Part shown: positions 37,651 to 50,639 of the stretch, piece after piece
How the letters are laid out: every line of letters starts with the position of its first letter
How positions within the stretch are numbered: the first letter of the stretch is position 1
NCBI GenBank assembly: GCA_018389105.1
Contig: JACATO010000065.1
Location: forward strand, 1,321,001-1,385,000
DNA length: 64,000 nt
Direction: 5' to 3'
DNA from: Nautilus pompilius
Taxonomy: Eukaryota; Mollusca; Cephalopoda; Nautilida; Nautilidae
Program-made: the position numbers and the translations under genes
Notes under the pieces: generated by a model
The model's database searches: none
What the model was told of the DNA's origin: nothing
The model's input: only the letters and a program-made list of their open reading frames with translations

Positions 37651-38399
37651 GTATTGTGAGCCAGAATTGGTCCTTTTTTGGATTTGGAAGATCTGAAATA
37701 TTTTAAGTATTGTATTATTAACATATTTTTCTTGGATGTACACTTCTTTCTTTTTTTTGGATTAACCCTGTGATATACTGAGTGCCTGACAAAAAATTCT
37801 TGCAGAGCTGGATATGAATGCACTGACTGAGTTAACCAGGGGTCATTAGCTAATGAAATTTATTTTACAAATTTCTAAATTTTCTCTTGTGAATCTATTT
37901 TGAATATTTCTAAGGTAAGTTAAAGCTGCAATGCCTGTTGGTGCATCAAGTTTGGTTCCTGAAATGCATGCCATATTAGGATTCTTAGTACAGCATCATA
38001 CAATTTTCTGAACCTGCCATGTGATAAAATCTGATTAAAATTTGTGAATACAATAAACTTGGTAGGTAGATTGACAAAAAAGAGCCATACATATTTTATT
38101 CCTGAAATATATGAAAGTAATTTCTGGCAGTTATTTGAAGGAAGATAACTTATAAAATATGGTGAAATACTGGGTGACCATGAAGTCATTTTGCAGTCAG
38201 TCATTTATAATGCCCAAACTAGCTCTAACTCACACGTCAATGGAACTAAGTGCATGTGCACAGAGGGTCAAGAGGGAACGCATTCCCAGAATTTTCAGAC
38301 TTACCCACTGGAGCACATCTCTTACACTATGGACATCAAGTTTGAAAATAAGTTTCTTCTGTAATCGATGAGTAACTGTAACAGAGTAAAGAAAAAGGT

Positions 38400-38640
38400 T
38401 GAGTTACTGATAACAGTTTATTGAAACAATTGTATTAACATTTTGTAACATCTGCCACCATTCTCAGTAACAGCTTCCAGACATAACACTTGGTGGTGCA
38501 CAGACTGCGGACCTTTGCGTTGTGCCAATGTTTTCAGATGTCTCCATAACCAAGAATCCAGAGCACTACCTTCACTTACATAGAAACTCTTCACAAGTGC
38601 TGTGTGATCTTGGAGAGAAACTCTGTTTGCAGGCAAACTG
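38400..38640 (-). pseudogene. Fragment of a mariner/DUF4817-type transposase N-terminus
   Basis: The minus strand reads ANRVSLQDHTALVKSFYVSE, followed about 40 residues on by an ENGGR tail. The first part has the lay-out of the helix-turn-helix start (LQDR..LVKLFY.N.G) of mariner-like transposases and their DUF4817 derivatives. The sequence is not continuous with a catalytic domain; downstream minus-strand DNA (38,160-38,370) is further decayed. Assignment is by pattern memory only. Confidence 0.4.
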
Positions 38641-38789
38641 ACAGATCTGCTAGCTTATATACGAGAAAAAACATCAGAGCTAACATCACAGTGTAAGTGG
38701 TGCTCCCCAGTGGAAAATTTGTGAACTCTGGGAAGGCATTCCAGTGACCACCCCACTTGTGTATGAGCACTTCTTTTAACATACATTGG

Positions 38790-39010
38790 CTGACTACTTT
38801 ATTAGGGCCCTTTGCCCAATAACAGGATGGGCCGCCTTTTATTCAGAATAACACCATAACACAGTGCTCTAGAAGGTTCCCCGGGAGAATATTTTGCCTT
38901 TCAGTCATTAATACCACACACCTAGGCATTTGCTAGATGTGCACTTACCATATAGCCCATTTCAAGCACCACTTTTGCTTTCCCCATGTCTACATATCTA
39001 CTAGACTGAC
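38790..39010. repeat. Degenerate interspersed repeat with ACTTTATTAGG end
   Basis: The order ACTTTATTAGG, CCAATAACAGGATGGGCC, GCCTTTTATTCAGAA, CTAGAAGGTTCCC and AGAATATTTTG follows a DNA-transposon-like repeat I know from several animal genomes (TTTATTAGG...AACAGGGTTGGGCC...TTCAGAA...GGAA..TTCC..AGAGATTTTG). I cannot name the family with certainty, and no second terminus was located. Confidence 0.4.
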
Positions 39011-41059
39011 TGCAGATGTGTCATCCATGTCAACCTAACCTGCAGTTCAGGGGAAGGGTCCAAGTCTTAAAGGGTTCATAGGCCTATCTATATGTTAATG
39101 ATTTGGGCTGACTGCAGGAAATTAACAGTCCAGTATGTTATAATTTGTCCATATATTTACTAATATAAGTAAAAACAAATATGAACAGGTATAAAAGGAT
39201 GTGTTTATATTAATATCTTTTGTAACAAGTTAAGTTAAAGGCAGACTACACCCCAAATAAACACCTGGGCATTATATGGGCCTATTTGTAATGGGATCTG
39301 ACCTTGTTTTGAATGATTACATCCAAGATAGCCACCAGGGTCAAAGATCAAGGTTTTAAAAGAAGTGCTAAAGGTCAGCAGCCAGCAGGGCTAGAAGGTC
39401 TGAATTTCATTTCCAGGTATCATGTATCATTTGCCATTAAATCTGTTAACACTTAAAATGGCTTGGTTGAAGAGAACTGGAGATATGCTGCTTCAATTAG
39501 ATAAACATAAAATATTGTGATATACATATTGGTTTGAAACCATTTAAAACAAAGTATATATCTTAGAATGTTGAAAGCTATAGTAGTATGTCCTAAAAAA
39601 TTTCAGCCTTCCACTATGAAAAAGATTTTAAGGTCATTAAACATTACTAAAATGAAAATTCATGAATCTGCCTGCAAAAATGAAATATAGTTATAAATGA
39701 GGCGCACTAAGATAATAACATTTATTAGATCAGAATCCATCTGCCTCATATATTCAGCTGATGTGTGCGTTAACTTTATCTGCTCTTTTGAGACTTCAGA
39801 AGATGCTGTTTGGCTTTTTTTTAAAATCCATATCTTGTCATTAGATTTGAAAAACTTTCCCAAATCTTTTCTAGACAGCACTTTAAGATGCTTACTCACT
39901 GCTGCTGCCCCCATTACAAATATTTTCAGCTGTTCCTTCCTAACAAAAAGTGGTGCTTCCTTTATCTGGATCATCGCATGTCACCTTTTCAGCTCAACAA
40001 CTAATCAGGCCCAAACACAATCATGTATTTTGCCCCAAGTTTGTTCTGATTCTCAGCTTCATTTTGGTACCAATCTTATGTTTAGCTTGAAAAATGATGA
40101 AGTTATTTGAATATTTAATTAGGTTGAAAATTATTTCAAAAAAAAAAAAACTAATCAAGATTATTTAGAACAGCTCTTAGTCTTGAGACTTGGTAAATTT
40201 AAAGTACATATGTAGGAGGATTTATTTAAAGACAAAACTTTTCTTTTTTATTTTAAAAGAGAGATTTTATTGATTTTAAAGCTGTAGTCATGTGCTGTTT
40301 ACAAAAATTAAAGGGATGGATGAAGTATTTCTCATCAACTTAGTTGTGGTAATGTAACTGACTGGAGTTAATAAACACTAGATAATTAAACTAATGAAGT
40401 GAGTCTATGAGCTGAAATTAAATGGGGTAAATTGATTTCTACAATATAAGTGCCCAAAGTAATCAAGATATGCGCTTATCAGTGGCGTTACCACTTGGCT
40501 GGAACTGGATAATGGCACACATTTGTTTTGCATTTAGAAATATATTATTAGTAGAGTTTCCATAAATTTTCAAGCTGGACCTTCAAGCATGTGAATGAAC
40601 AGAAATCCCATGACATTTACCTCTGTCTGCTGGCATTTTTTGGCTTACTGGATAGATGGTTCTATTCTTATTACTAAATAATCTGTTCCTTTACACGCAC
40701 ATAAACACACATGTGTAGTGGCTATTTTCTCTCTCCAGACACCTTCAAAGAATTTCTCTTTTTTTGATGCCATGTTAAACAGGAAAATAACAACAACAAC
40801 ACTAGAAACAGAATCTAGTTGCTTGCATAAATTGTTCCCAGATGATGCTTTTTTTCCCCCTCCTCCTTCCTCTTTTTCATAACTTGAAGCACTGAGAAAT
40901 TTTTATGCTATAGCAGATCTGTTGCCGTGTATAGTAGTGAACTGGTTTATCTTTGGAGCATTAGTCTAGTATCACAAAGAATTGGATGAGGGAATGTCTG
41001 GTGAGTGGAATGTTTAACTTTGTTCTGAGAACCAGCAGCTCCTATGGTTGGTCTCTGCC

Positions 41060-41106
41060 CACCTGCCTGCCTGCCTGCCTGTCTGTTTGTCTGTCTGTCT
41101 GTCTGT
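41060..41106. repeat. (CTGC)n(CTGT)n microsatellite
   Basis: Compound tetranucleotide repeat with CTGC units followed by CTGT units. Confidence 0.9.
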
Positions 41107-41522
41107 TATTAGAGGCCATAGTCTGGGATTGTCAGCCATGTGCTTGCATGCTAAGGTTTTTATTGTTGTAGCTGTTAACCATGCTATAACGGTCCTGACA
41201 GAGACCTATATCACAAACATACAGGCTAAAACAGAACCATGGCTAGTCTTAGGGCAAAGTCAGACTGATGCAAATGGTGGTAGAAGCTTGACTTCCTTTT
41301 TTTAAAAAAAACTGTTTTAATGAGATCACTGAGGCTAGGCCAAGAAGGTGGAGCTTGCAGTCTTTGATGACTGACACATATTCTTCCAAGAATTTCATAC
41401 ACGAAAGGGTGACTGACTAACTGACAAACCAAAGCTTTCCTATAATTTGAGTTATTTAAAAATTTCTATTCAATTGCCCCTTTGTTACATTACTTTACTT
41501 GTCTACAGGATTATAATAAAAT

Positions 41523-41554
<32 letters not shown>

Positions 41555-41566
41555 CACACACACACA
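41523..41566. repeat. (CA)n microsatellite
   Basis: About 22 CA units with one CG interruption. Confidence 0.95.
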
Positions 41567-41975
41567 ACCCCCATACAATTGAATATTTTAAATTTATTTT
41601 TCAAAAATTGCTGTGAACTCTTTCATAAATTTTCTTCAAGTTAATAAGTTTTACATTAGCTGTGATTGTATACTCTATATTCTTGTGGCATGACCACCTT
41701 TCAGTTGTGCATAACTGGGATATAGAGCATTCCTCAGTACAGAGACCACCCATCTTTGAAGACTCTGCTTTTATAGAGAGGAAATGAATACATAACATAT
41801 CTGAGGAATCTAAAAGATAAAGTTGGTGACATCTGTAATAAAGATTTTAGCCAGAGATGGAGTAATTCAATATTTTCCTTAAAGATAAAAGCAGAGAGTT
41901 AGTTTGGAAATCTTAGTTGCTGTTAATACAAAATTCTGTCCCTGCGTCTACCACTTTACTAAAATAACTAACTAC

Positions 41976-42180
41976 GCTGGGTGGTATGATGGCTCAGTGG
42001 TTAGGCCACTGACCCACCACAGTTTAGTGTCTGGGTTCATTTCCTAGCAGGGAATAAGCTGAAACCCCCTGGCATGGTTCTTGCTTTTCTTCACCAGCTG
42101 GCCACATGACTTCCTCCTGTATCTAATCCAGAAAAGAAGATTTCTAGTAAGGACTTTTAACAGGTCCATTAGGAATGGCT
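41976..42180 (+). repeat. tRNA-derived SINE-like copy A
   Basis: The head has a polymerase III A box TGGCTCAGTGG (41990-42000) and a B box-like GGTTCATTTCC (42034-42044) at the usual spacing. The body then reads CTGGCATGGTTCTTG, TTTTCTTCACCAGCTGGCC and CTTCCTCCTG. The body motifs recur in the other SINE-like copies listed here. Confidence 0.7.
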
Positions 42181-43908
42181 AAAATGGAGATACCTGGCAA
42201 TTTAAATGATTCCACTAAATATACTGTTATTCTTTGTTTTAAAACAAAAATTATAATTATGGGTATTCTTGAGATAGGAAGTTATAACTTAAAGACTTTT
42301 TTAAAAATCCTCTGTATACTCCCAGAGTGCATTTTTTTACCCTATTACCCTTCACATCTCTATTAATTAGCAAAGGTTGGGCCATAGGGGCTGTGGCACA
42401 GTTCTTTCCTCATTAACATACCTTTTGTAACAACAAACTCCCTTCACTCAGACCTCATGCTTTGTCTTGTGAGCTTGGTGACCAGTACATAGCCAGTCCT
42501 TCACAAATACTGACTAGTGCTTCTAGGTGGGGGTGTAAGGAAAAACTGACATGGTATAGGAAGGGGTTACAAAAAGACCCTAAATTAAAAGCCAAGATGA
42601 GTTTGGATTAGTTTCCTGGTGTAAGTAGATGGCAGATTCAGTGAAGATTGTGAGATATTTATGGGCACCTATAGTAAACAAACTTAATATCCAAACTATA
42701 ATTTGAATGCACGTGCCACCAAATTTTTATTTTCCCAACATGAGCAATGAATTGACTACTGATGAGGTGTAGTAAAATAAGATACAAGTAAACTAGAGCA
42801 AATACCCAAGTGACATTTGTGGTCCCAAAAAATTAAGGTGAGCAAAACTCTGAATTATTATTGCAGTATTCTTCATACAATAACCTTGAGTGTTTAAACC
42901 ATTTTATATCTTATTTTTTCTATGCATTGGATTCTTGGTAAATGTCCATCAATGAGAATCTAAGAAGATGAATTATAAAGTGACTGGCATGGTACAGGAG
43001 GGAGAGAGATAAGGAGAGATCAGTACTCTCTCTCTCTTCACTTTAAGTACCATTCTTACAACAGCATCTCAGCCCACAATCTTTTTTCTCTCTCTGATAC
43101 ATCTGAGAGCAGACATTCCATTCACTATCTAACATCTTTGATGGATCACAGAAAATGAAACACACACACAGGAAATTAGAATTTATATAAACATAACTAA
43201 CTTTGAAATATTAGACAAATACTGTTAGAATTCAGTTTATCTGTTTTGTTGAATGACATGTGAACACTTCAAAGAAATGTCCATATTTCTACAGCCTTTT
43301 CCCATATAATTTTATTGTTTTTTTACTTTTCTTTTTCCTATCTTGCAACTCAGATGAATGCAAACCTCACAGATGCCCAGCTTCGTGTTTTTTGTTATGC
43401 AGTGTTTATGTATTTAGTAAGAAAGGCAGGCATCATATGTTAAATGTCTCTATAGGTTATAACCCACACATCTGGAGAGTTGAGTTTGGAAAGACAAGGT
43501 ACCAGGGAAATCAAGCAATGAAAGCTATCCTACTTTATAGTCACCAGATGTACAAAACTTTGGAAAAAATTTTATTTATTTCTTGAAAAAAACTGAATAT
43601 TCATAGCCCTGGGCTACGAACATAAGGTGTTGCTTTTAAAGATTTGAGGACCAATCTTCAAACTGTTTGTAAAAAATTGTTTATTATTATTATCGTTGTT
43701 GTGTTTTAAGCATTGAAGATAAAGGTTTAATTTTTTTCTTTTGAGAAACTCTAAAAGATGGATTTTAATGACATCTAAAATAGAATTATTGCTTATTGTG
43801 TGAAATCAGTTTACGAAAAAATTGATGGAAAAAAAAAATGAATAACAGGAATATCCCTAGTTCTTGATTGTTTTTCAAAAGCAAAATAGTCAATGACTAA
43901 TGTGAATA

Positions 43909-44180
43909 GTGGGTGGTGCAGTGGCTAAAGTTGGAGGCCTGAGTTTTGGAGTTGGCATAGCTCTGTGGCATGGTTTCTTTTCATCAGCTGGTCATTCGAG
44001 TTTTCTTTGGGCTCTCCAATTTTCTCCCACTTCTGAAAAATGAAAAATTCTGGTAGTGACTTCTTGTAGTAGGTGTACAGCTAACCTCCAAGCCTCATTT
44101 TCCTTCACTTGGTTTAGGATGTCGATGCAAGTGAGAACTCTGTGCTGATGTCATCATGTGGGTTTGAAGAAGAACTGCTT
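43909..44180 (+). repeat. tRNA-derived SINE-like copy B
   Basis: It starts GTGGGTGGTGCAGTGGCTAA (A-box region) and continues with GTGGCATGGTTTCTTTTCAT, CAGCTGGTCATTCG and TTTTCTCCCACTTCTGAAAA, the same body order as copy A. The 3' limit is approximate. Confidence 0.65.
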
Positions 44181-44849
44181 TTAGTGCAGACCAGTTAATA
44201 TCATAAAAGGGGAATGCACAACATAAGGAAATCTAACCAGTGAAACAACAGATGTTTCTACCCTTTATAGACCAAATTTGCTGGTTGTCTTTTCTTTTTC
44301 TTAAATCCTATAATATTCTAATCTTTTAAAGGTGAATAGCTAGGTCTCGAATCTAAGAAGTCTGGGCAAAGGTATACATTTCAATGTTTTTTTAAAAAAA
44401 ATTGGTCATCTGTCATGTTGTAGATCAAAGCTTTCATGAAGATAGAAACATTTCTTTACATTTGTTCTCACAAAGGATTCTTACACTATTATTTGTAGCC
44501 AAAATGGCATTAATTCTCTCATGGTTTTTATATCTATAACTATGCCCCTTCCAGAAAAACAAGCCCTTTTATGGCAGTTACATTTTCAAGTTCCGATTCC
44601 TTTGTGCAGTAACCATGTGGCTATTAAATGTCTGCTGCTCGAACAACAATCCATTCTTTATTTATTTATATCTAATATCATTTTTTTCTTTGAGGTCCTT
44701 TCTGGCTTGAGAATAAATCTTGATATCATCTGTAATGTTTAAAGATCTTTTCTACTTGTGTATTTACACATAGGGCAACTCAGAAGCATTAATTTTTTAA
44801 TGTTTGTTAGATAGAGAGAATAATGCAAAAGAACTTTTGACCTACCCCC

Positions 44850-45160
44850 AACACACACAACAGTGGCAGAAACACACACACACACCAGAGATACATACAC
44901 ACACAACAGTGGCAGAAACACACACACACACACAGAGATACATACACACACAACAGTGGCAGAAAACACACACACACACACACAGAGATACATACACACA
45001 CAACAGTGGCAGAAAACACACACACACACACACAGAGATACATACACACACAACAGTGGCAGAGAAAACACACACAACACACACAAAGATACATACACAC
45101 ACAACAGTGGCAGAAACACACACACACAGAGATACATACACACACAACAGATGCATGCAT
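44850..45160. repeat. Minisatellite, ~46-51 bp unit, about 6.5 copies
   Basis: CAGTGGCAGA recurs at 44861, 44907, 44954, 45004, 45054 and 45105, with a decayed last copy (CAGATGCAT) at 45148. Each unit is that word plus (AC)n and GAGATACATACACACAC. Open frames up to 154 codons on both strands are repeat artefacts. Confidence 0.9.
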
Positions 45161-46944
45161 ACAGACAGACAGAGGTAGAAATACAGCTAAATGACAATTT
45201 CAAACTCTACCTTAAATCCTAAATCATTGTGAACATGAGAAACACAAGTTAGAAATATACAAACAAAATTCCACAGGAAATGGAGAAATTATGTCTTTTT
45301 TATATTAGAGTTGGTGAAAGGAAAAGCAAAAATATGTAGATTTAAGGAAAGATGTGGAAAGACAGAAATTTTATGTCCATTTAAAATGGGATTCAGATAT
45401 TTGACATAGATTCCTGATTGTATAGATGGAACTCAGCACAAGATGTTTGCCAGTATCTTGATATCATTCAAAACAAATATGTGATTTAGGTAATTAAAAA
45501 GAACAGTTTTTCCTGCCAGACAGGTGCAGTACAAACCTCTTGTGGATACACTAAATTGTTTAGTCTACATAGGCAAACTTACAAGACCAACTCAATCTAT
45601 CTGTGAGGGGAAAACAGTTCTTTAACTAAAAAAAAAATGAAACAATTACAGTTTTAAAAATGTAACTATAAGTTCCAAAAAGGGATAAAATATAGAACAA
45701 AGCTTAAAGCTTTCTTTAGATGGTAAATTTTAAATACTCTAAAAAGGGAATAGTTAAATAAGTAACCTGTTTAAGGACATTAGTCAGTTTTAAAAGTACT
45801 TTATATAGATTTTATCAATATTGTGTTTTGGAAAGTCATTTAGCTATGAAATTTTGAACATTTTATCAAAATTAATAAAAGAACAAATTCTGTAGGTTCT
45901 ATAGAGAAAGATAAAACCAAATGGGAAAAAAAAAACATTCAATTTCCTAGTAAGGCTTGTAAATGTAGATTTATGACAGACAGATATATTAAGAAAATTG
46001 CCATTGAGACTACAGAGGAATGATTTTTATTTGTGTCTTAGTTTGCTTGTTTATGCTGACAATGAATTAATGTTAGGTTGAAATATTCATTTAGTTTGTT
46101 TTTGCTAAAATATATATAGTCTCTCTCTCTCTCTCTCTGCTTCCACTACCTTGTTTGGCAAATACTAAAAACAAAATAACACATTTTCCAATGTCTAATC
46201 AAGAATGTATTTTTTATATGTCCCTTGAATCAAAAGAACCTTTCTGTCTTTGCATATGCCTTTTGAGAAGAGTTGGAATCTTCAATCTACCACCACAAAA
46301 ACATCTGCAGGCCAAGCAAGGCATCCAACCACATCAAGCCTTTCCTAAGATTAGGTATACCTCTACTCATCCTAGTGGGCTTCCTGCTTGAACCACATAC
46401 CTCAAAAAGGGGCCTGGTTAATGATTCTACTATTGCTAGTGTAAATTAGCACACTCAAGAAGAAAATGGTTCTGAGACATACCCAGTAATGTGAGGGACA
46501 TAACAGCTTCTCAATGTCAAACTATGGTCCTTTAACAACTTTCAACTACAACACTTGGATAATTAAAATTATAAAAAAAAAAAAAAAAGGTGGGGATACA
46601 AGTTTCTGCAATCTTTGTCATGAAAGAAACACAATTACCAACAGGGCAGCAATGGGTAGTGGGTTTGAAAGGGTTAAAGCTAACACGTGCAGAGTTGTTG
46701 GAAGACAATGAGAATAAAGAGCAGAACAACACACTGTTGTTAGAAGCTGGCTGTAAACCAGGTTCTATAATGGTAATATTAATAAAAGCTGTGTGCTCGA
46801 CATTTTCAATTTGACCCGAAAATGCAGTCCAGGGAAAATCTATAAATCTTTTTAATAGAAAACTTGGCCTCTAGGAGCAATACCCTTTAAGATAAGCTGG
46901 ATATCTAGTAATTTTCCTTTCATCACTTAATTTAGTTTAGGCGT

Positions 46945-46957
46945 TGATTAATGACAG
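46945..46957. promoter_or_regulatory. Composite homeodomain/PBX-MEIS site
   Basis: TGATTAATGACAG combines the PBX-HOX octamer form TGATTAAT with a MEIS/TALE TGACAG, in the spacing of known trimeric HOX-PBX-MEIS sites. Function is inferred only. Confidence 0.4.
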
Positions 46958-47238
46958 GAAGCCATCATAGCTTACACAAGGCCCTGGAAGAGAGCGAGGC
47001 AGGGGTGTAGGGGTTAGCGTTAATGGAACCGCATCCTCTATTTATGCTGAAATATCTTCATTTTATTTCCTTACAGAACTCAATCAATTTTATCTGTTTA
47101 CCAAAGTGCACGAACAATAATTTCTTGTGAAAACTAAAAGCTAATTTGCAGAAAGCTGACAAATTATCTACAAACATCCATTAATAAGCATTTATCAAAA
47201 TTACACTGTATGGGACTTTGCTGTTGATGTAAAGTGTT

Positions 47239-47252
47239 GTTGCTATGGTAAC
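47239..47252. promoter_or_regulatory. Perfect RFX X-box
   Basis: GTTGCTATGGTAAC matches the X-box consensus GTNRCC(0-3)RGYAAC allowing one centre variant, and is a near-perfect dyad (GTTGC.ATGGTAAC). RFX factors use it for ciliary and neural genes. It lies in non-repetitive, moderately complex DNA (46,900-47,650) with no gene nearby. Confidence 0.55.
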
Positions 47253-48854
47253 ATGACAGAATAATGTGGATAGACTTTAATAAATGTGATTTGGAATTTT
47301 CTTTCTGAATAATTAAAATGGATCTCTCTTTGAAAGCTTCACAGGTGGTTCTTTATATATTTTGATTAATTTCTACAACAAAAGTTTGTGAGGAACAGAA
47401 GAATTGGTTTTGGCTCCATATTCATGGCAGAAAGGAAAAAAATAATTTACAATTAATGAGAAAACATTCAAACTTCATCAGCGAGTTCATGCGGTGAAAG
47501 TCTTCACTCCAAATTCCCAGGAGAGGATTGCTGTAAAGCTGTGTTTACCTCCTTTCCTGTGATGATCAGATCAGCAGGATTTGTAAGCATGTATCAGAAT
47601 ACCTCCGTTGCCTTAGGTTACAATCTTCTCACTAAATGTTTGAAGAAGCTTCATAAACTGTTTACCCCAATTACACAGATGCTGCCTATTTAGTTATCGG
47701 TTAATGAAGAGATAGTTGTTAAACTAGATACTGGTGGGGGAGGGAGAACAGAAATAAACATAGAAATGATGCTAACCATCAGTGACTTTCTGGAAAAATA
47801 TTACAACCATTTATATTGGTTTGAACTGGTTAATCTGAAACATTGAAACAGGCTGTTTCTTCCTACACCAAACACGCAAAAGCAGTAATAAATCTTTTCA
47901 TTATGAAATTAATATACTCAATCAGGAGTCTCAAATCCCACCCCATGTTTTGCAATGGTAGCTCCTAAAATTGTTAGCGTCTTCAGTTGGTGAGTAAACA
48001 AAGACTGCAAATTTGTCGGTGTCAGCAAAAGTTGTTGGAAAAGCTAATGAGTGAAAGGCTACCTTCAGGGAAAAAAACAACAACAACAACACAAAATAGC
48101 AGAGTAAGGACTTGCCTGCCATCACTCCTCGGACATCTGACCGATTAGTGTTGCTGATTCTGACAGCAACAGCTAAGTCAGAAAAGATTCTTGTACCTGG
48201 AAGGTGGTTTCCAGAAAGCCACTAGGGGGACTTTTCAGATCTCACTGTCACCAAGTCAACAAGCTGTTCCCTGGCTGACGGATAAGGCGACTGGGTCGGT
48301 AGGCTGATGCTTAGAGGATACCAAAGCTATAAAGGCTCATTTACAATATCTCATCAATTCTTCTCAGCGAGTAAGTTCACCAAGTACAGAGAAAAATAAT
48401 TATTGAAAAATAAAAGTTAGATCAAATGTTTTAAATTTTAGTAGAATTTTTTAAAAAAGGGGACATAAGTATAATAAAATTCTAGTCCGTGCATGATTTT
48501 TTTTTTAAAAATCCAAATTTTCATTTTTTAAAAAGTTTGTTGTTGTATTTAAGGGCTGCATGTATTCTTTGAATATATAATAAGTTTATAAAGTGTTACG
48601 ATGACAGCATGTATTGTTTGTAGATATTTTAAATAGGGTTTACTGGAGAAAAATGGCAATGAATGTTTCCAGAAATCAGGACAATTATTGATGGATGGTT
48701 CATCTCATTATTGTATATAAAATATGAAAAGTAATTTACAATTCAAACATTTTAAGCTTTTTACTCTGTGATGTTATTGCTAAAAAATTGGAGTGACCAT
48801 TGTTAAAAAATCCCAAGACTACAAGCTATTGTTTTTTTTAATGTTTCTTTTTCT

Positions 48855-49160
48855 TCCCCTCTCCCTCTCTTCACTTTTTCACTTTTATTCCACCCCTCTC
48901 TCTCACTTTCTTTTCCTCTCTCTCTCAAACTTACATACTCTCTTACACACGCACAAACTCACTCACTCTCTCACACTCTTTGTCACTCACTCACACATAC
49001 AATCTCTCGCTCACTCATATACACTCTCTCAATCACTCATACACACACTCATACTCTCATTCACTCATACACTTTCTCAATCATACACACACACTCATAC
49101 ACTTTCTCAATCACTCATATACACACTCTCTTCTCACACACAACACACAACCACACACAA
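48855..49160. repeat. Complex CT/CA/CTCA simple-repeat tract
   Basis: A pyrimidine-rich strand of CTCT, TCACTCA and CACACACTCATA words of irregular length. The 135-codon frame across it is an artefact. Confidence 0.85.
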
Positions 49161-50639
49161 TGAGATTTGTAAAAAACATCACTCAGGTCTGGTTTTTTAA
49201 GGATAACTTATAATTATTCAATAAATTATGGAATTATACACAACTACATCTAATGTGTAATATGAAGGAGTAATTTAATATGTAGGCTGAAGCATCTGTT
49301 ATATGTCGTTAGTTGTAGTTTTTTTTAAAATTCCTTGTTTCTTGCAAGTGTGTATTTTTTTTTAAAACTAGGACAATGAACATTCCTTCTGGCTTGATCA
49401 TTTCTTCCTGCTTTGATGTTACAAAATTTACCCTAAGCTACAACCAGAAATTCAAAATAAAGCTGTCTTTAATTCAGGTGCATGTGCTGAGCTGTGCTTG
49501 GTCACTTCAAGAGGAAATTGCTCCAAATCTCTAAGAGTTCTAATTTAAAAAGTACTTCACTAAAAAGATGAGTCTTATATTATGAAATGTACTACTAATC
49601 AAGAAAATGTGCTTCTCATAAAGATACTGTTAACAGTTTTCTTATTTTATTCTGCCATATTCCCATTCCTGATTTTAAAGATTTTTTTTTTTTTAAATAC
49701 TATCCTGGTTATTAGCATCTCTTGTAAATGGTAGTCCAGCTTAACTTGGGATCCACAAATAATCATTTTCTCTCATATGCTAACATTACCATATACTTAC
49801 TGCATAACAGTTTCACTCTACACCACTGTTAAGAATGCTCTCTTATTTCATCATTACTTCCTTCTCTCCACTAACATAACATGACCCCCTGTTGGTTTCA
49901 CAGTAGATTCAAATCTTCTGCAATCCCATTTAGAACCCAACATAGTAGATGTTACAAGAGAAAACCCATACCAAACTGCCCTGCATTATGGACTTGGGGT
50001 GACATTCGACACCAATCAACTCATTCTAATTATCATACCTGTAAGGTGTATACTGTACATACAGTACCTGTGAGATCCAGAAGCTTGCCTGCCTATTGCA
50101 TAGAAGTTTCTTGTGCTCTCACATTACTTTAAAAAGATATGTTTTTATGGATTTCAAACTTTAACTGTTACATTGAAGATTGTTTGGCTGTCTTAAATTT
50201 TTAAGCTAATTATCTCCAGCAATGCATAAGATAAGGCTGGGTTTCGAATTTCCCATGAATCAATTTTAAGAATTATATAGTTCCCTGCCATATTAATTTG
50301 GCCATGAATAAATGTATCTGACTGACATTTACATATCTCAGGCACACACTATCACTATGCTGAAAAGAGGTGGATCGCTACAATATTTCTCCATTTATCT
50401 AACATTTCTTTATAGGCTGTTCAAAGTGAGACCAAAGTCAATGACAACTGCAAAAAATCTCAGTATTTCTTGTGAATCTGCAGGCAATATTACCACAAAA
50501 TTCACTAAAGAAAATGTCACACTGTTACTAGGGAAAGGCATTTTGAAAATCTCCATCAGTGACATCATAGCAAGAACATTCCACTACTTGCCATATCACA
50601 CTCACTCTGTTAATATTATTTTGCTGGACATTGCCCATG

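Larger units (their letters stand above)
39010..44850. other. Intergenic, no gene recognised
   Basis: Two SINE-like copies and microsatellites as listed. The opposed open frames at 39,660-40,110 are described as a finding. The remainder is AT-rich with no exon-like segment I could support. Confidence 0.55.

Noticed and set aside
44739-45222. Open frames of up to 154 codons on both strands
   Set aside because: They are translations of a CA-rich minisatellite (His-Thr or Cys-Val repeats) and occur in all frames.
48793-49213. 135- and 77-codon plus-strand frames
   Set aside because: Pure product of the CT/CA simple-repeat tract (Ser, His, Thr, Leu only).
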